From Williamsia muralis NBRC 105860 (GTDB taxonomy: Bacteria; Actinomycetota; Actinomycetes; Mycobacteriales; Mycobacteriaceae), in the NCBI RefSeq assembly GCF_001598915.1, contig NZ_BDAP01000009.1, positions 1 to 64,000 on the forward strand: DNA of 64,000 bases, in the 5' to 3' direction. The translations under genes were made by a program, and so were the position numbers. Below the pieces are notes generated by a model. It was not told the DNA's origin, did not search any database, and saw only the letters and a program-made list of their open reading frames with translations. The first letter of the stretch is position 1. Every line of letters starts with the position of its first letter. Positions 16,966 through 25,974 of the stretch are shown here, piece by piece.

Positions 16966-19283
16966 CACGGAGCCGGCCTCGCTCCCTTGCCCGTACCGTG
17001 CCCGTCCGGATCGCCCGTCGCAGACGCCGTCGAGACCCTGTCGGTTTTCTCGAACTCGGCCCATTCCCGCTCGATCTGCTTCTCGGTGGATGTGGCGATC
17101 AGGCCGCGGGGGGCAAACCTCTTCGACTCCACTGGCGTGTCTTCCGTGGTGGGCAGTCCTCCTGCCCGAATCGCCTTGACGCACACAAACGCTGCCGCGA
17201 TGACGACGATCAGGACCAGTACCGCGAACACGATGGACAACGTGCCCTGGATAAAGGTGTTCCGGATGACGGCATCCATCTCGCCGACGTTCTTGGCGGT
17301 CTTGAAAGCGGTCTCCCCGCGGTCCTTCGCGTTCTGGAAATCGCTGTGCTGCTGCCAGTATCCGATGGCGGGATTGCTCGAGAAGATCTTCTGCCATGAG
17401 GCGCTCATCGTGACGATCAGGTCCCACGCCAGTGGGATGCCGGGAATCCAGGCCCACTTGAACAGCCCGCGCTTGAGGACGATCACCAGCACAATCGTCA
17501 GTGCAATCGCTGCGAGCAACTGATTGGCGATACCGAACAGCGGGAACAGGGTGTTGATGCCGCCGAGCGGGTCGGTGACACCCATCAACAAGATCGAGCC
17601 CCACGCCGCGACAACGATGAAGGTGCAGAGCCACGCGCCCGGCCGCCACGACGGATCCTTGAATCGCTTGCCGCCCTTCACATTGCTCAGCCCATCCGAG
17701 AGCATGAACCGGGCCACACGGGTTCCGGCGTCGACGGTGGTGAGAATGAACAGGGCCTCGAACATGATCGCGAAGTGGTACCAGAAGGAACGCAACGACT
17801 CCCCGCCGAATGCGCGCTGCATCGTGTCGGCCATACCCATCGCCAACGTGGGTGCGCCGCCTGTTCTGGAGATCACCGAACTCTCACCCACAGCCTTGGC
17901 GTCCTGCTCGAATTGTGCGGCCGTGGCAGGATCCCCGGGAAGATTGAGGCCGTTCACGTAATCGGCTGCACCCTGCGGAGTCCCGTCGGTCAACGCCTTC
18001 GGCGCGTTCATCGCGAAGTACAGATGCTGGTTCAGGATGCAGGCGGTGATCAGGGCCATGATGGCGACGAAGGATTCGGTCAGCATGCCGCCGTAACCGA
18101 TTATGCGTGCCTGGCTCTCCTTCTCCAACAACTTCGGCGTGGTACCCGAGGCGATCAACGAGTGGAAGCCCGACAGTGCGCCGCAGGCGATGGTGATGAA
18201 CAGGAAGGGGAACAGCGAACCGGCGAAGGCCGGACCCTGGCCGTTGTGTGCGAACTCGCTGACCGCCGGGGCCTGCATCACCGGTCGTGCGATCACGATG
18301 CCGGCCGCGAGCAGCACGATGGTGCCGATCTTCATGAAGGTGGACAAGTAGTCGCGCGGCGCGAGCAGCAGCCACACCGGTAGCACCGCTGCGGCGAACC
18401 CGTAGATGACGATGGCCCAGCTCAGGAATACCGGCGAGAGGCTGAACATGTCTGCGCCCCAGCTCGACTCGCCGACCCATCGGCCGGAGATGATCGCGAA
18501 CATCAGCAGCACGAAGCCGATCAGGGACACCTCTGACACCCGGCCGGGACGCAGGAACCGCAGGTACATACCCATGAACAAGGCGATGGGGATGGTCATC
18601 GCGATCGAGAACACACCCCACGGGCTCTCGGCGAGCGCGTTGACCACAACGAGTGCCAGGACCGCGATCAGGATGATCATGATGACGAACACCGCGATCA
18701 TCGCCGCGAAGCCACCGACGTCACCGAGTTCGTCGCGGGCCATCTGGCCGAGGCTGCGGCCGCGGCGCCGCGTGGAGATCGACAGCACCAGGTAGTCCTG
18801 GACGCAGCCGGCGAACACTGCGCCGATGATGATCCAGATCGTTCCGGGCAGGTAGCCCATCTGCGCGGCGAGGACGGGTCCCACCAGTGGCCCAGCGCCG
18901 GCGATGGCTGCGAAGTGATGCCCGAACAACACCCGCCGGTCGGTGGGCATGTAGTCCTGGGCGTTGTCGAGGACTTCGGCCGGGGTGGCGTGATCGTCGC
19001 GGGGCCGAACGACTTTCATCTCGATGAGGCGCGCGTAGAAGCGGTAGCCGATCACGTACGTGCACAGTGCCGCGATGACAAACCAGATCGCATTGACCGT
19101 CTCGCCGCGGACGAAGGCGATGATCGCCCAGGCGCACGCCCCGATGATCGCGATGATCGCGAACATGATGCGTTTGCCAACGGTCATCGGACTTCGGTCG
19201 ACGATGGCGACGGGGGGAAGATCGGGGTCGGTGCGGATGAGATCGATGTGGGGATCTCGGTCGCGTTCCTGAGTGACGGTCAC
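16965..19283 (-). CDS. cstA: CstA family carbon-starvation / pyruvate transporter
   Basis: A 772-residue polytopic protein with well over a dozen membrane segments, of the CstA/BtsT family of peptide or pyruvate transporters induced on carbon limitation. Family stretches visible include LFGHHFAAIAGAGPLVGPV, AAQMGYLPGTIWIIIGA, and GALSGFHSLIASGTTPK. The C-terminus is a long charged cytoplasmic tail. I chose GTG 19283, which has aggag five bases upstream; the frame is open 31 codons earlier without a site. A Crp-like half-site pair lies about 100 bp upstream, and ybdD is coupled behind it. Confidence 0.9.
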   Translation of the reverse strand: MTVTQERDRDPHIDLIRTDPDLPPVAIVDRSPMTVGKRIMFAIIAIIGACAWAIIAFVRGETVNAIWFVIAALCTYVIGYRFYARLIEMKVVRPRDDHATPAEVLDNAQDYMPTDRRVLFGHHFAAIAGAGPLVGPVLAAQMGYLPGTIWIIIGAVFAGCVQDYLVLSISTRRRGRSLGQMARDELGDVGGFAAMIAVFVIMIILIAVLALVVVNALAESPWGVFSIAMTIPIALFMGMYLRFLRPGRVSEVSLIGFVLLMFAIISGRWVGESSWGADMFSLSPVFLSWAIVIYGFAAAVLPVWLLLAPRDYLSTFMKIGTIVLLAAGIVIARPVMQAPAVSEFAHNGQGPAFAGSLFPFLFITIACGALSGFHSLIASGTTPKLLEKESQARIIGYGGMLTESFVAIMALITACILNQHLYFAMNAPKALTDGTPQGAADYVNGLNLPGDPATAAQFEQDAKAVGESSVISRTGGAPTLAMGMADTMQRAFGGESLRSFWYHFAIMFEALFILTTVDAGTRVARFMLSDGLSNVKGGKRFKDPSWRPGAWLCTFIVVAAWGSILLMGVTDPLGGINTLFPLFGIANQLLAAIALTIVLVIVLKRGLFKWAWIPGIPLAWDLIVTMSASWQKIFSSNPAIGYWQQHSDFQNAKDRGETAFKTAKNVGEMDAVIRNTFIQGTLSIVFAVLVLIVVIAAAFVCVKAIRAGGLPTTEDTPVESKRFAPRGLIATSTEKQIEREWAEFEKTDRVSTASATGDPDGHGTGKGARPAP

Positions 19284-19383
19284 CGTGGCTCCTGTGCGTT
19301 GTGGGCGGTAGGAGGATTCACGCCTGCTGTCTGCCGCAAGCGCTGTATCCGGCGCCACCCTGATCCATGGGTTCACGGACCAG

Positions 19384-19399
19384 TGTGGCGCCGGTCACT
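19384..19399 (-). promoter_or_regulatory. Possible Crp/GlxR-type site upstream of cstA
   Basis: TGTGGCGCCGGTCACT fits the cAMP-receptor consensus TGTGA-N6-TCACA at eight of ten fixed positions. It lies about 100 bp before the cstA start. cAMP-Crp control of cstA is known in enterics, and GlxR is the actinobacterial equivalent. Single site, short motif, so tentative. Confidence 0.35.
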
Positions 19400-19456
19400 C
19401 TACGCCCGGCCAGGAACACTGATTTTCAGACCCCTTTCCGTGCCGAACGACCTCAC

Positions 19457-19753
19457 TCACCGGTTGATGGTGCTCTTTCCCAGCGCGAGTCCACCGAACG
19501 CGATGACCAGCCAGACCCCGCTCACCACACCCGGGAACCCGGGCAGCCCGAATGCGCCGACGGTGACGATGACGGGGAGTACCGCCAGCACACTGACCAC
19601 CCCGATCCAGCGAGAGACCAGACGCTCGCCGAATGCCATCCAGGCGACGGCGCCCGCAGCGACCGTGACGCCGAGGTATCCGATGAACGAGCCGAAGGCG
19701 TTGAGAACGTAGAGCACGTACAGTCCCGACTTGTCGATGCGTGGGCTTTGCCG
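19457..19753 (-). pseudogene. 5'-truncated membrane protein gene
   Basis: An open frame of 98 residues ending at 19457 encodes three to four hydrophobic segments (LNAFGSFIGYLGVTVAAGAV, then WIGVVSVLAVLPVIVTVGAF, then GVWLVIAFGGLALG) and reads upstream only to a stop at 19754. A GTG at 19717 falls inside the first hydrophobic stretch and has no ribosome site. It looks like the C-terminal part of a larger integral membrane protein whose 5' end was lost at the junction with the broken response-regulator gene on the other strand. I do not recognise the parent family with certainty. Confidence 0.5.
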
Positions 19754-19771
19754 CTACTGACATCGTCGACA

Positions 19772-20254
19772 ATGCGTATCGGTGGGCTCGCGGCCACGGC
19801 GCGGGTGGTGGACAGGTATCCGGACGTCGCAGTGGTGGTCCTGACGATGAGCGAGGACCCTGATTCGGTCTTCGCAGCCCTGCGGGCCGGCGCCCGAGGC
19901 TATCTGCTCAAGGAAGCCGAGGCCGGTGATGTGCACCGCACGATTGCGGCGGTCGCCAGGGGGGAGGCCGTCTTCGGACCCCGCGTCGCCGAACAGGTGG
20001 TCGGGTTCTTCTCGGCGATGGCCCCGAACAGTGCTGGACCCCAGGCCTTTCCGGAGCTGACGAGCCGTGAGCGCGAAGTCCTGGAACTGATGGCCCGGGG
20101 TTTGGACAACGCTGCCATCGCCCGCCGGTTGTTCCTGTCCGAGAAGACCGTTCGCAACCGGGTCAGTGAGATCCTGGCCAAAATGCGTGCTCGGACGAGG
20201 GCGGAGGCGGTGGCCAGGGCGAGGGACGCGGGTGTTGGAGGACAGCCAGACTGA
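19772..20254 (+). pseudogene. 5'-truncated NarL/FixJ response regulator
   Basis: The frame encodes the C-terminal part of a receiver domain (VVVLTMSEDPDSVFAALRAG, then ARGYLLKEAEAGDVHRTIAA, the conserved Lys present) and a complete LuxR-type DNA-binding domain (LTSREREVLELMARGLDNAA ... SEKTVRNRVSEILAKM). The first ~55 residues, including the acidic pocket and phospho-accepting Asp, are missing. ATG 19772 corresponds to the Met just after the phosphorylation loop and has no Shine-Dalgarno. No sensor kinase remains beside it. It is best read as a deletion remnant, though an expressed receiver-less regulator cannot be excluded. Confidence 0.7.
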
Positions 20255-20364
20255 CGCGACGGGGTGGTGTCGGAGGTGGATGGTAGCCTCCGCCCGGCGT
20301 GGTGTGTGCGCTCTCCTGGGTAGCGAAAGCTGTTGTTGGACAGGAGGAACCTGTAGATCAACCC

Positions 20365-20394
20365 TTGCGAACATGTGTTCGAATGCGGTAATAT
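20365..20394 (+). promoter_or_regulatory. SOS box and promoter of second DUF222/HNH gene
   Basis: GCGAACATGTGTTCGA (20367-20382) is one base from the mycobacterial LexA consensus. It overlaps -35 TTGCGA (20365-20370) and the 18-bp spacer before -10 TAATAT (20389-20394). The leader to the ATG at 20466 would be about 65 nt. LexA repression is inferred. Confidence 0.65.
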
Positions 20395-20465
20395 GAAGGC
20401 ATAAATCGGGCAGCTGGCGCAGAGTTCGATCGGCGTAACTGCTGTGGGGGTCCCTGGGGAGGGGT

Positions 20466-21680
20466 ATGAGGATGCGGATTCTCGATGTGGTCGACGATGT
20501 GATGGGGTTGGTCGTTCCGGATGACCCACCGGGTGTTGTGGGTCTGATCAAGGACTTGATCACCCTTCGCAATGCGACCGAGTGCAAGTTGTCTGCTGCA
20601 GCAGCTCATATCGAACGGCTGGGGATAGCGAAGAAGTCAGGGTCCACCACCTCGAAGTTGTTGCAAGCCAATGGGGTGGCTCCAGCGGTTGCATCACGGT
20701 GGTTACGGATCGGGACCGGACTGACCGGTTTGGATCGCACCGCCGGTTACTTTCGCGATGGATTCCTGTCGACCGAACATGTTGATGCGGTGGTCAGGGG
20801 GCGCGCGCACGTCGCGGCCCGGGCCGGCTCCGAGATGGTTGCTGAGGAGCGAGTGGACATCGAACGGAAATTGTTGAGCCACGCCATCTCCGGCGCCTCG
20901 CCCGACGAGGTGGGCAAGGCCGCGCGCAAGCTCGGAAATCAGATCTCTGGGAACACGGGTGGGCTCCCGGCGTCCGAGGATTCGGCGATGAACACCGTGG
21001 ACTTTGCAGTTGTCGACGGTCGGTTCGTGGGAAAGTTCGATCTCGATGCGGTGATGGGGGAGAAGATGCGATCTGCCCTGAACGTCTGGAGCAAGCCGCG
21101 CCCTGAGCCCGACGGAAGTGAAGATCGCCGGTCCCCGGCGCAGCGCAGAGCCGATGCCCTGCACCAGCTATTGGACAGCGGTGGTGGACGAACATCGGCG
21201 CCGGCCCCGAGAACGGAAGTGATCGTGACTGTTCCGGCCGATGAACCCGATCGCGCATCGTTGCGGTGGATGGGTCCCATCACCGAAGCCACTGCCGCCG
21301 CGCTTGCCTGCGACTCGTTCATCACATCGGTGACCTTGGACGGCCAAGAGGTGCCGATCGATATGAGCCCACCACGCCGCCTCTTCACCGGGCTGCTGCG
21401 CAAGGCGATCATCATCCGGGACGCGTGCTGTGTGAAATGCGGGGCACCGGCGTACTGGTCCGACTGCCATCACATCGTTCACTGGCAAGCAGGTGGCCCG
21501 ACCACCCTGGAGAACGGGTGCCTGTTGTGCCGCACCTGCCACCGCGCAGTTCACAACACGGACTGGGACGTTGTCATGGGGCCAGACGGACACCCATGGC
21601 TGCTACCGCCCGCTGACGTGGATCCGTTGCGAAAACCCCTGCCGGCCTACAACCGTAGGACGCTCACCCTCGCTGCGTGA
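20466..21680 (+). CDS. DUF222 / HNH endonuclease domain protein (13E12 repeat family)
   Basis: A 404-residue family member like the one at 182 but clearly divergent. The DUF222 region includes ASRWLRIGTGLTGLDRTAGY and DGFLSTEHVDAVVRGRAHVA. The HNH nuclease domain reads CCVKCGAPAYWSDCHHIVHW followed by LENGCLLCRTCHRAVH, with both zinc Cys pairs and the HH pair intact. ATG 20466 is preceded by ggggagggg. It has its own SOS-type promoter and lies beside the truncated regulator pair, so this family may mark a rearranged spot. Its biochemical target is unknown. Confidence 0.87.
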   Translation: MRMRILDVVDDVMGLVVPDDPPGVVGLIKDLITLRNATECKLSAAAAHIERLGIAKKSGSTTSKLLQANGVAPAVASRWLRIGTGLTGLDRTAGYFRDGFLSTEHVDAVVRGRAHVAARAGSEMVAEERVDIERKLLSHAISGASPDEVGKAARKLGNQISGNTGGLPASEDSAMNTVDFAVVDGRFVGKFDLDAVMGEKMRSALNVWSKPRPEPDGSEDRRSPAQRRADALHQLLDSGGGRTSAPAPRTEVIVTVPADEPDRASLRWMGPITEATAAALACDSFITSVTLDGQEVPIDMSPPRRLFTGLLRKAIIIRDACCVKCGAPAYWSDCHHIVHWQAGGPTTLENGCLLCRTCHRAVHNTDWDVVMGPDGHPWLLPPADVDPLRKPLPAYNRRTLTLAA

Positions 21681-21817
21681 ATGCGGCCGAACCGCACAAG
21701 GCTGCAAGACCACACCGAACTGCTGGGCCGATAGATCGATAGACCCACTCGCAACCGGCCCACGGCCGGAACCGCGATGGAACATTGACAACTTCACAGT
21801 GTGAACCACCCGCGCGA

Positions 21818-22813
21818 TCAACGGACGGTACGAGCCAGTGTCAGGCCCCGGGCGAGTCTGCGGATGTTGTCGGCGATGTCCCGAACCCGTCCCACGAAGG
21901 TGTCGTGCGTGACGCCGGACGAATGCGGCGTCATCAGCAGATTGGGGAGTTCGGCAAAGGGCAGATCGCCCGGGACACCGCGACCATCCGGGCCGGGGTA
22001 CGAGTACCAGACGTCGATGGCGGCCGCACGAATGGTGTTCGTGCTGAGTGCATCGTAGAGAGCCTGCTGCTGAACGAGTGGCCCCCGTCCGACGTTGATC
22101 AACACTCCATCCGGACCGAGGGCCTCGAACTCCGCGCGACCGATCATTCCTCGGGTATGAGCGTTCAGCGGTGCCGAGACGACAACAACGTCGGACTCGG
22201 TCATCAGGCGGCCCAGATCGGCGGCATCTCCTGCCCATGACAGGCCCTGTTCTTCGGCGTCGACGGTGCCGCGGCCGGTGACCGCCGACGCGGTGCAGCC
22301 CAACGTGCGCAGCAGGTTCCAGCTCTTCGACCCGATGTGGCCGAACCCCACGAAGCCGATGTGCGCGTCGCGCATGGTGAGGGGCTGGGGAAGGGAGTCG
22401 TCGTACACCGATGTCGCCCACACTCCTTGGCGGAGTGCCCGATCATGGGCGAGGAAACCACGGCGCAGCATGACGGACGTGGACAACACGTATTCGGCGA
22501 TCGAATCCTCGTGATGGAACGTGTTGGCGACTTTGGTGCGAGGCCCGAGCGCGTCGAATGCGACATTGTCGGTGCCCGCCCCTGCCACGTGCACCAGTTG
22601 CAGTCGCGGGGCGGCGGTTGCCATTGCTGTCGTGAACCTGCCGCCCACATACACATCGGCTGCCGGGAGATCGCTGATGATCGCCCGCTCGTCGAAGCGT
22701 TGGTGCCACCGGACCTCACTCTCGGCAGGCAGCAAGCTCTCGAACAACTCACGATGCGGCAGCAGATTCCGGTCGCCGACGACGATCACCATCCGCCCCA
22801 ATGGATCGCTCAT
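21818..22813 (-). CDS. D-isomer-specific 2-hydroxyacid dehydrogenase
   Basis: A 331-residue NAD(P)-dependent oxidoreductase. The Rossmann motif is GFVGFGHIG, the substrate Arg is in NVGRGPLV, and the catalytic His in [10 protein letters not shown]. Length fits glyoxylate/hydroxypyruvate reductase-like members, but the substrate is not readable. ATG 22813 overlaps the glucarate dehydratase stop by four bases, making it the last gene of the aldarate transport operon. A role reducing a 2-oxoacid side product of aldarate breakdown is inferred. It differs strongly from the second dehydrogenase at 30950. Confidence 0.85.
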   Translation of the reverse strand: MSDPLGRMVIVVGDRNLLPHRELFESLLPAESEVRWHQRFDERAIISDLPAADVYVGGRFTTAMATAAPRLQLVHVAGAGTDNVAFDALGPRTKVANTFHHEDSIAEYVLSTSVMLRRGFLAHDRALRQGVWATSVYDDSLPQPLTMRDAHIGFVGFGHIGSKSWNLLRTLGCTASAVTGRGTVDAEEQGLSWAGDAADLGRLMTESDVVVVSAPLNAHTRGMIGRAEFEALGPDGVLINVGRGPLVQQQALYDALSTNTIRAAAIDVWYSYPGPDGRGVPGDLPFAELPNLLMTPHSSGVTHDTFVGRVRDIADNIRRLARGLTLARTVR

Positions 22814-24168
22814 GCCCGAACCAGCGCTGGACGCTTGCTGTCGAAACTCCAGCCCGGTACCAGGAATTGCATCCCGACCGAATCATCGCGGGACCCCAGA
22901 CCCTCGCGGAGGTACAGCTCGTGTGCGAGCTCGACCTGGTCCATGTCGAGCTCGACACCGAGTCCAGGCCGGTCGGGAACCGTGAGGTGACCGTCGATGA
23001 TCTCGAACGGCTCCTTGGTGATCCGCTGACCGTCCTGCCAGATCCAGTGGGTGTCGATGGCCGTGATGTCGCCGGGTGCGGCAGCGGCGACGTGGGTGAA
23101 CATGGCCAGTGAGACGTCGAAGTGGTTGTTGGAGTGCGATCCCCACGTCAGGCCCCACACATCGCAGAGCTGCGCCACCCGCACCGATCCGGCCATCGTC
23201 CAGAAGTGGGGATCGGCCAATGGGATGTCGACCGCTCCGGATCGGATGGTGTGCCCCAACTCCCGCCAGTCGGTGGCGATCATGTTGGTGGCGGTGGGCA
23301 GCCCGGTGGCCCTCTTGAACTCACTCATCACTTCACGCCCGGAGAAGCCGCCCTCGGGCCCGACCGGGTCCTCGGCGTAGGCGAGCACGTCGCGCAGTCC
23401 GCGGCAGGTTTCGATCGCCTCCGAGAGCAGCCAGCCGCCATTCGGATCAAGCGTGATGCGCGCGGCCGGGAAGCGTTCGGCGAGGGCGGTCACCGCGGCC
23501 GCTTCCTCCTGGGGCGCCAGCACCCCGCCCTTGAGTTTGAAGTCGGAGAAGCCATAACGATCGTGCGCGGCCTCGGCGAGAGCGACGACGGCCTCAGGGG
23601 TCAGCGCCTCCTGGTGCCGTAGTCGAAGCCAGTCGTCGGACTCACCGGAACCGTCGAGGTAGTCGAGTCCCGTCTTGGTGCGGTCGCCGACGAAGAACAG
23701 ATATCCCAGCGCCTGCACGCGCTCACGCTGCTGGCCGTCGCCGAGGAGGGCGGCAATCGGCACTCCGAGGTGTTGGCCCAACAGGTCGAGCAAAGCGGAT
23801 TCGACAGCGGTGACGGCGTGGACAGTGGTGCGAAGATCAAACGTCTGATTGCCTCGGCCACCCGAGTCACGATCGGCGAAGGCGCGCCGCATGTCGCCGA
23901 GAATTGCGTTGTGGTCGCCCACGTGGCGTCCGACCACCATGTCGATTGCGTCGCACAGGGTCTGACGAATTGGTTCGCCGCCCGGCACCTCGCCGACCCC
24001 GGTGTTCCCGTCTGCATCGGTGATCATCACCAGGTTCCGGGTGAAGAACGGAGCATGTGCCCCGGACAGGTTGAGCAGCATGCTGTCGCGGCCGGCGATC
24101 GGGATCACCCGCATCTCGGTGACCGCGGGAGCACCACGCGATACTCGCGATGTGGCTGATGACGTCAT
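22810..24168 (-). CDS. gudD: Glucarate dehydratase
   Basis: A 452-residue enolase-superfamily enzyme dehydrating D-glucarate (often also L-idarate) to 5-dehydro-4-deoxy-D-glucarate. N-terminal capping domain followed by the barrel with the KxK-type base in FKLKGGVL, metal ligands in TLDPNGGW, in AEDPVG and further on, and the His-Asp dyad region LADPHFWTM ... [10 protein letters not shown]. Length matches E. coli GudD (about 446). ATG 24168 is preceded by aaaggctccacc; the frame opens 50 codons earlier inside the TauE gene. It overlaps the downstream dehydrogenase (ATGA). Confidence 0.9.
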   Translation of the reverse strand: MTSSATSRVSRGAPAVTEMRVIPIAGRDSMLLNLSGAHAPFFTRNLVMITDADGNTGVGEVPGGEPIRQTLCDAIDMVVGRHVGDHNAILGDMRRAFADRDSGGRGNQTFDLRTTVHAVTAVESALLDLLGQHLGVPIAALLGDGQQRERVQALGYLFFVGDRTKTGLDYLDGSGESDDWLRLRHQEALTPEAVVALAEAAHDRYGFSDFKLKGGVLAPQEEAAAVTALAERFPAARITLDPNGGWLLSEAIETCRGLRDVLAYAEDPVGPEGGFSGREVMSEFKRATGLPTATNMIATDWRELGHTIRSGAVDIPLADPHFWTMAGSVRVAQLCDVWGLTWGSHSNNHFDVSLAMFTHVAAAAPGDITAIDTHWIWQDGQRITKEPFEIIDGHLTVPDRPGLGVELDMDQVELAHELYLREGLGSRDDSVGMQFLVPGWSFDSKRPALVRA

Positions 24169-24193
24169 GGTGGAGCCTTTCGCTGTTGTGATT

Positions 24194-24910
24194 TCAGATG
24201 ATCTGCTGCCCGATGAGCAGGACAGCCCCCACCGAGGAGATTGCGATGGAGAGCCGGCGCAGCCGCACCGGGTCGAGCAATGTGTTGACGAATCGAGAGG
24301 CCGCGTAGCCCAGCACAATCGCCGGGATGAGAATCAGGAACATCTCGGCGTTCTCCCGTTCGATGGCACCGGCGGCGGCCAGCACCGCGATGGACATCAA
24401 CGACCCGACCAAGAAGAACGCGCTCATGTTCCCGCGCAGCCGGGGGCCGCTTGATCCCTGCAACACCAAAGCCATCGGCGGACCACCGATCGAGGTCGCG
24501 GTGCCGAGCAGGCCCGACGCAGCGCCCGCAGTCGCGAGGTTTCGTCGCCGCGGCGGTGGCGCCCAACCCATCGTCGCCATGACAACACCGGCCAGCACCA
24601 CGGCCGCGAGCAGCAACGCGAGCCCGCGTTCGGGCAGGAACAGCAGCAGCAATGCCCCCGCGACGGTGCCGGGGACACGGCCCGCCAGCGCCCACCCGGT
24701 GCCCCTGAGGTCGAGGCTCTGCCGTTCGCGGACCACGACGAGCAGCGTCACCACCACCGCGGACATGATCAGCGTGCCCGGGATGAGCGATGGATCGACC
24801 AGGGCGACGATCGGCGCGGCAAGCATCCCCATGCCGAACCCGATCGAGGCCTGCATGCAGGCGGCAGCAAACACTGCCACGCTGATCACGACGAGAGCTG
24901 TGATGCTCAC
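24194..24910 (-). CDS. TauE/SafE family permease
   Basis: A 238-residue integral membrane protein with seven to eight hydrophobic segments and the two repeated TauE/SafE motifs: [20 protein letters not shown] at the N-terminus and [20 protein letters not shown] in the middle. Family members export sulfite, sulfoacetate and other small organic anions. GTG 24910 overlaps the preceding ATPase stop (GTGA). Its location between an ABC importer and glucarate dehydratase suggests efflux of an acid by-product, or that the imported compound is sulfonated; neither is proven. Confidence 0.85.
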   Translation of the reverse strand: MSITALVVISVAVFAAACMQASIGFGMGMLAAPIVALVDPSLIPGTLIMSAVVVTLLVVVRERQSLDLRGTGWALAGRVPGTVAGALLLLFLPERGLALLLAAVVLAGVVMATMGWAPPPRRRNLATAGAASGLLGTATSIGGPPMALVLQGSSGPRLRGNMSAFFLVGSLMSIAVLAAAGAIERENAEMFLILIPAIVLGYAASRFVNTLLDPVRLRRLSIAISSVGAVLLIGQQII

Positions 24911-25974
24911 CCGACCGCAGCGGGCATACCGAGCGACACCGCGTTGCGCGGGTGGAAGCACTCAGCCACGTGTGCCGGACCGCTCAGCGCTGCCCGGATC
25001 GACTTGCTCTGTGGAAGGTCAGTGGCGACGGGCGGCGCCGACTCCGCGCATTCGGAAGTGGCGTGCAAGCATCGAGTACGAAAGCGGCAGCCCGACGGCG
25101 GATTCAGCGGCGAGGGCACTTCGCCCTCCAGGATGATCCGGGTGCGCCGGGTTCCGGGGTCGAGGGTGGGCGCCGCCGACATCAGAGCTTCGGTATAGGG
25201 GTGCATCGGGGTGTCGAAAACTGCTTCGGTAGGCCCTGTTTCGACGATGCGACCGAGATACATGACGGCGACGCGATCAGCCACGTGCCGCACGACCGAC
25301 AGGTCGTGCGAGATGAAGACGTAGGAGATGCCGAGTTGCTGCTGCAGGTCGTTGAGCAGGTTGAGCACCTGGGCCTGCACCGAGAGGTCCAGTGCCGACA
25401 CCGGCTCGTCACAGATGACCACCGACGGGTTGAGGGCCAGCGCCCGGGCGATTCCCAACCGCTGGCGCTGCCCACCGGAGAACTCCTGTGGTGAGCGGTG
25501 CTCGTCGCTGGGGCGGAGACCCACCAGATGCAGGAGTTCGCGCACCCGAGCGGCCCTGTCTCGCTTGGACTTGTAGAGGGTCTTGTGGGTCCGCCACGGC
25601 TCGGAGATGATCTCGGCGGCCGTCATCCGAGCGTTGAGTGAGGCATACGGATCCTGGAACACCATCTGGACGCGGCGACGCAGGGCGAGCATGTCCTTGC
25701 CCTTGAGGGTGTACGGATCGACGCCATCCCAGCTGACCGTCCCGGCGTCGGGACGCTCCAGCATCATCAGAGTGCGGGCGAGAGTTGATTTGCCGCAACC
25801 TGATTCACCGACCAGACCCAGCGTCTCACCGGGGGCGAGATCGAGGTCGATCCCGTCGAGCGCCTTGAGCTCGGTCTTGCCGTCTTTGCCCGCCGGCACC
25901 CGGAACGTCTTGGTGAGGTCGCGGACCTCGAGGACCGACGATCCCGTCGATCTCGGTTGTGTGGACTCAGACAT
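24907..25974 (-). CDS. Opp/Dpp-type ABC transporter ATP-binding protein (second ATPase)
   Basis: A 355-residue ATPase of the OppF/DppF type. Walker A GESGCGKST, signature EFSGGQRQRLG, Walker B VVICDEPVSALD, H-loop VFISHDLS. The C-terminus has the oligopeptide-ABC signature domain with Cys-rich GCRFRTRCLHATSEC, which can hold an Fe-S cluster in relatives. Energises import of the operon's substrate together with the ATPase encoded just upstream; the two genes overlap by eight bases. Opp family ATPases serve peptides, nickel and some sugars or sugar acids. Confidence 0.9.
   Translation of the reverse strand: MSESTQPRSTGSSVLEVRDLTKTFRVPAGKDGKTELKALDGIDLDLAPGETLGLVGESGCGKSTLARTLMMLERPDAGTVSWDGVDPYTLKGKDMLALRRRVQMVFQDPYASLNARMTAAEIISEPWRTHKTLYKSKRDRAARVRELLHLVGLRPSDEHRSPQEFSGGQRQRLGIARALALNPSVVICDEPVSALDLSVQAQVLNLLNDLQQQLGISYVFISHDLSVVRHVADRVAVMYLGRIVETGPTEAVFDTPMHPYTEALMSAAPTLDPGTRRTRIILEGEVPSPLNPPSGCRFRTRCLHATSECAESAPPVATDLPQSKSIRAALSGPAHVAECFHPRNAVSLGMPAAVG

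Noticed and set aside
19772-20254. Reading the response-regulator fragment as an intact gene
   Set aside because: The phospho-accepting Asp and the first third of the receiver are missing and there is no ribosome site, so a remnant is the simpler explanation.
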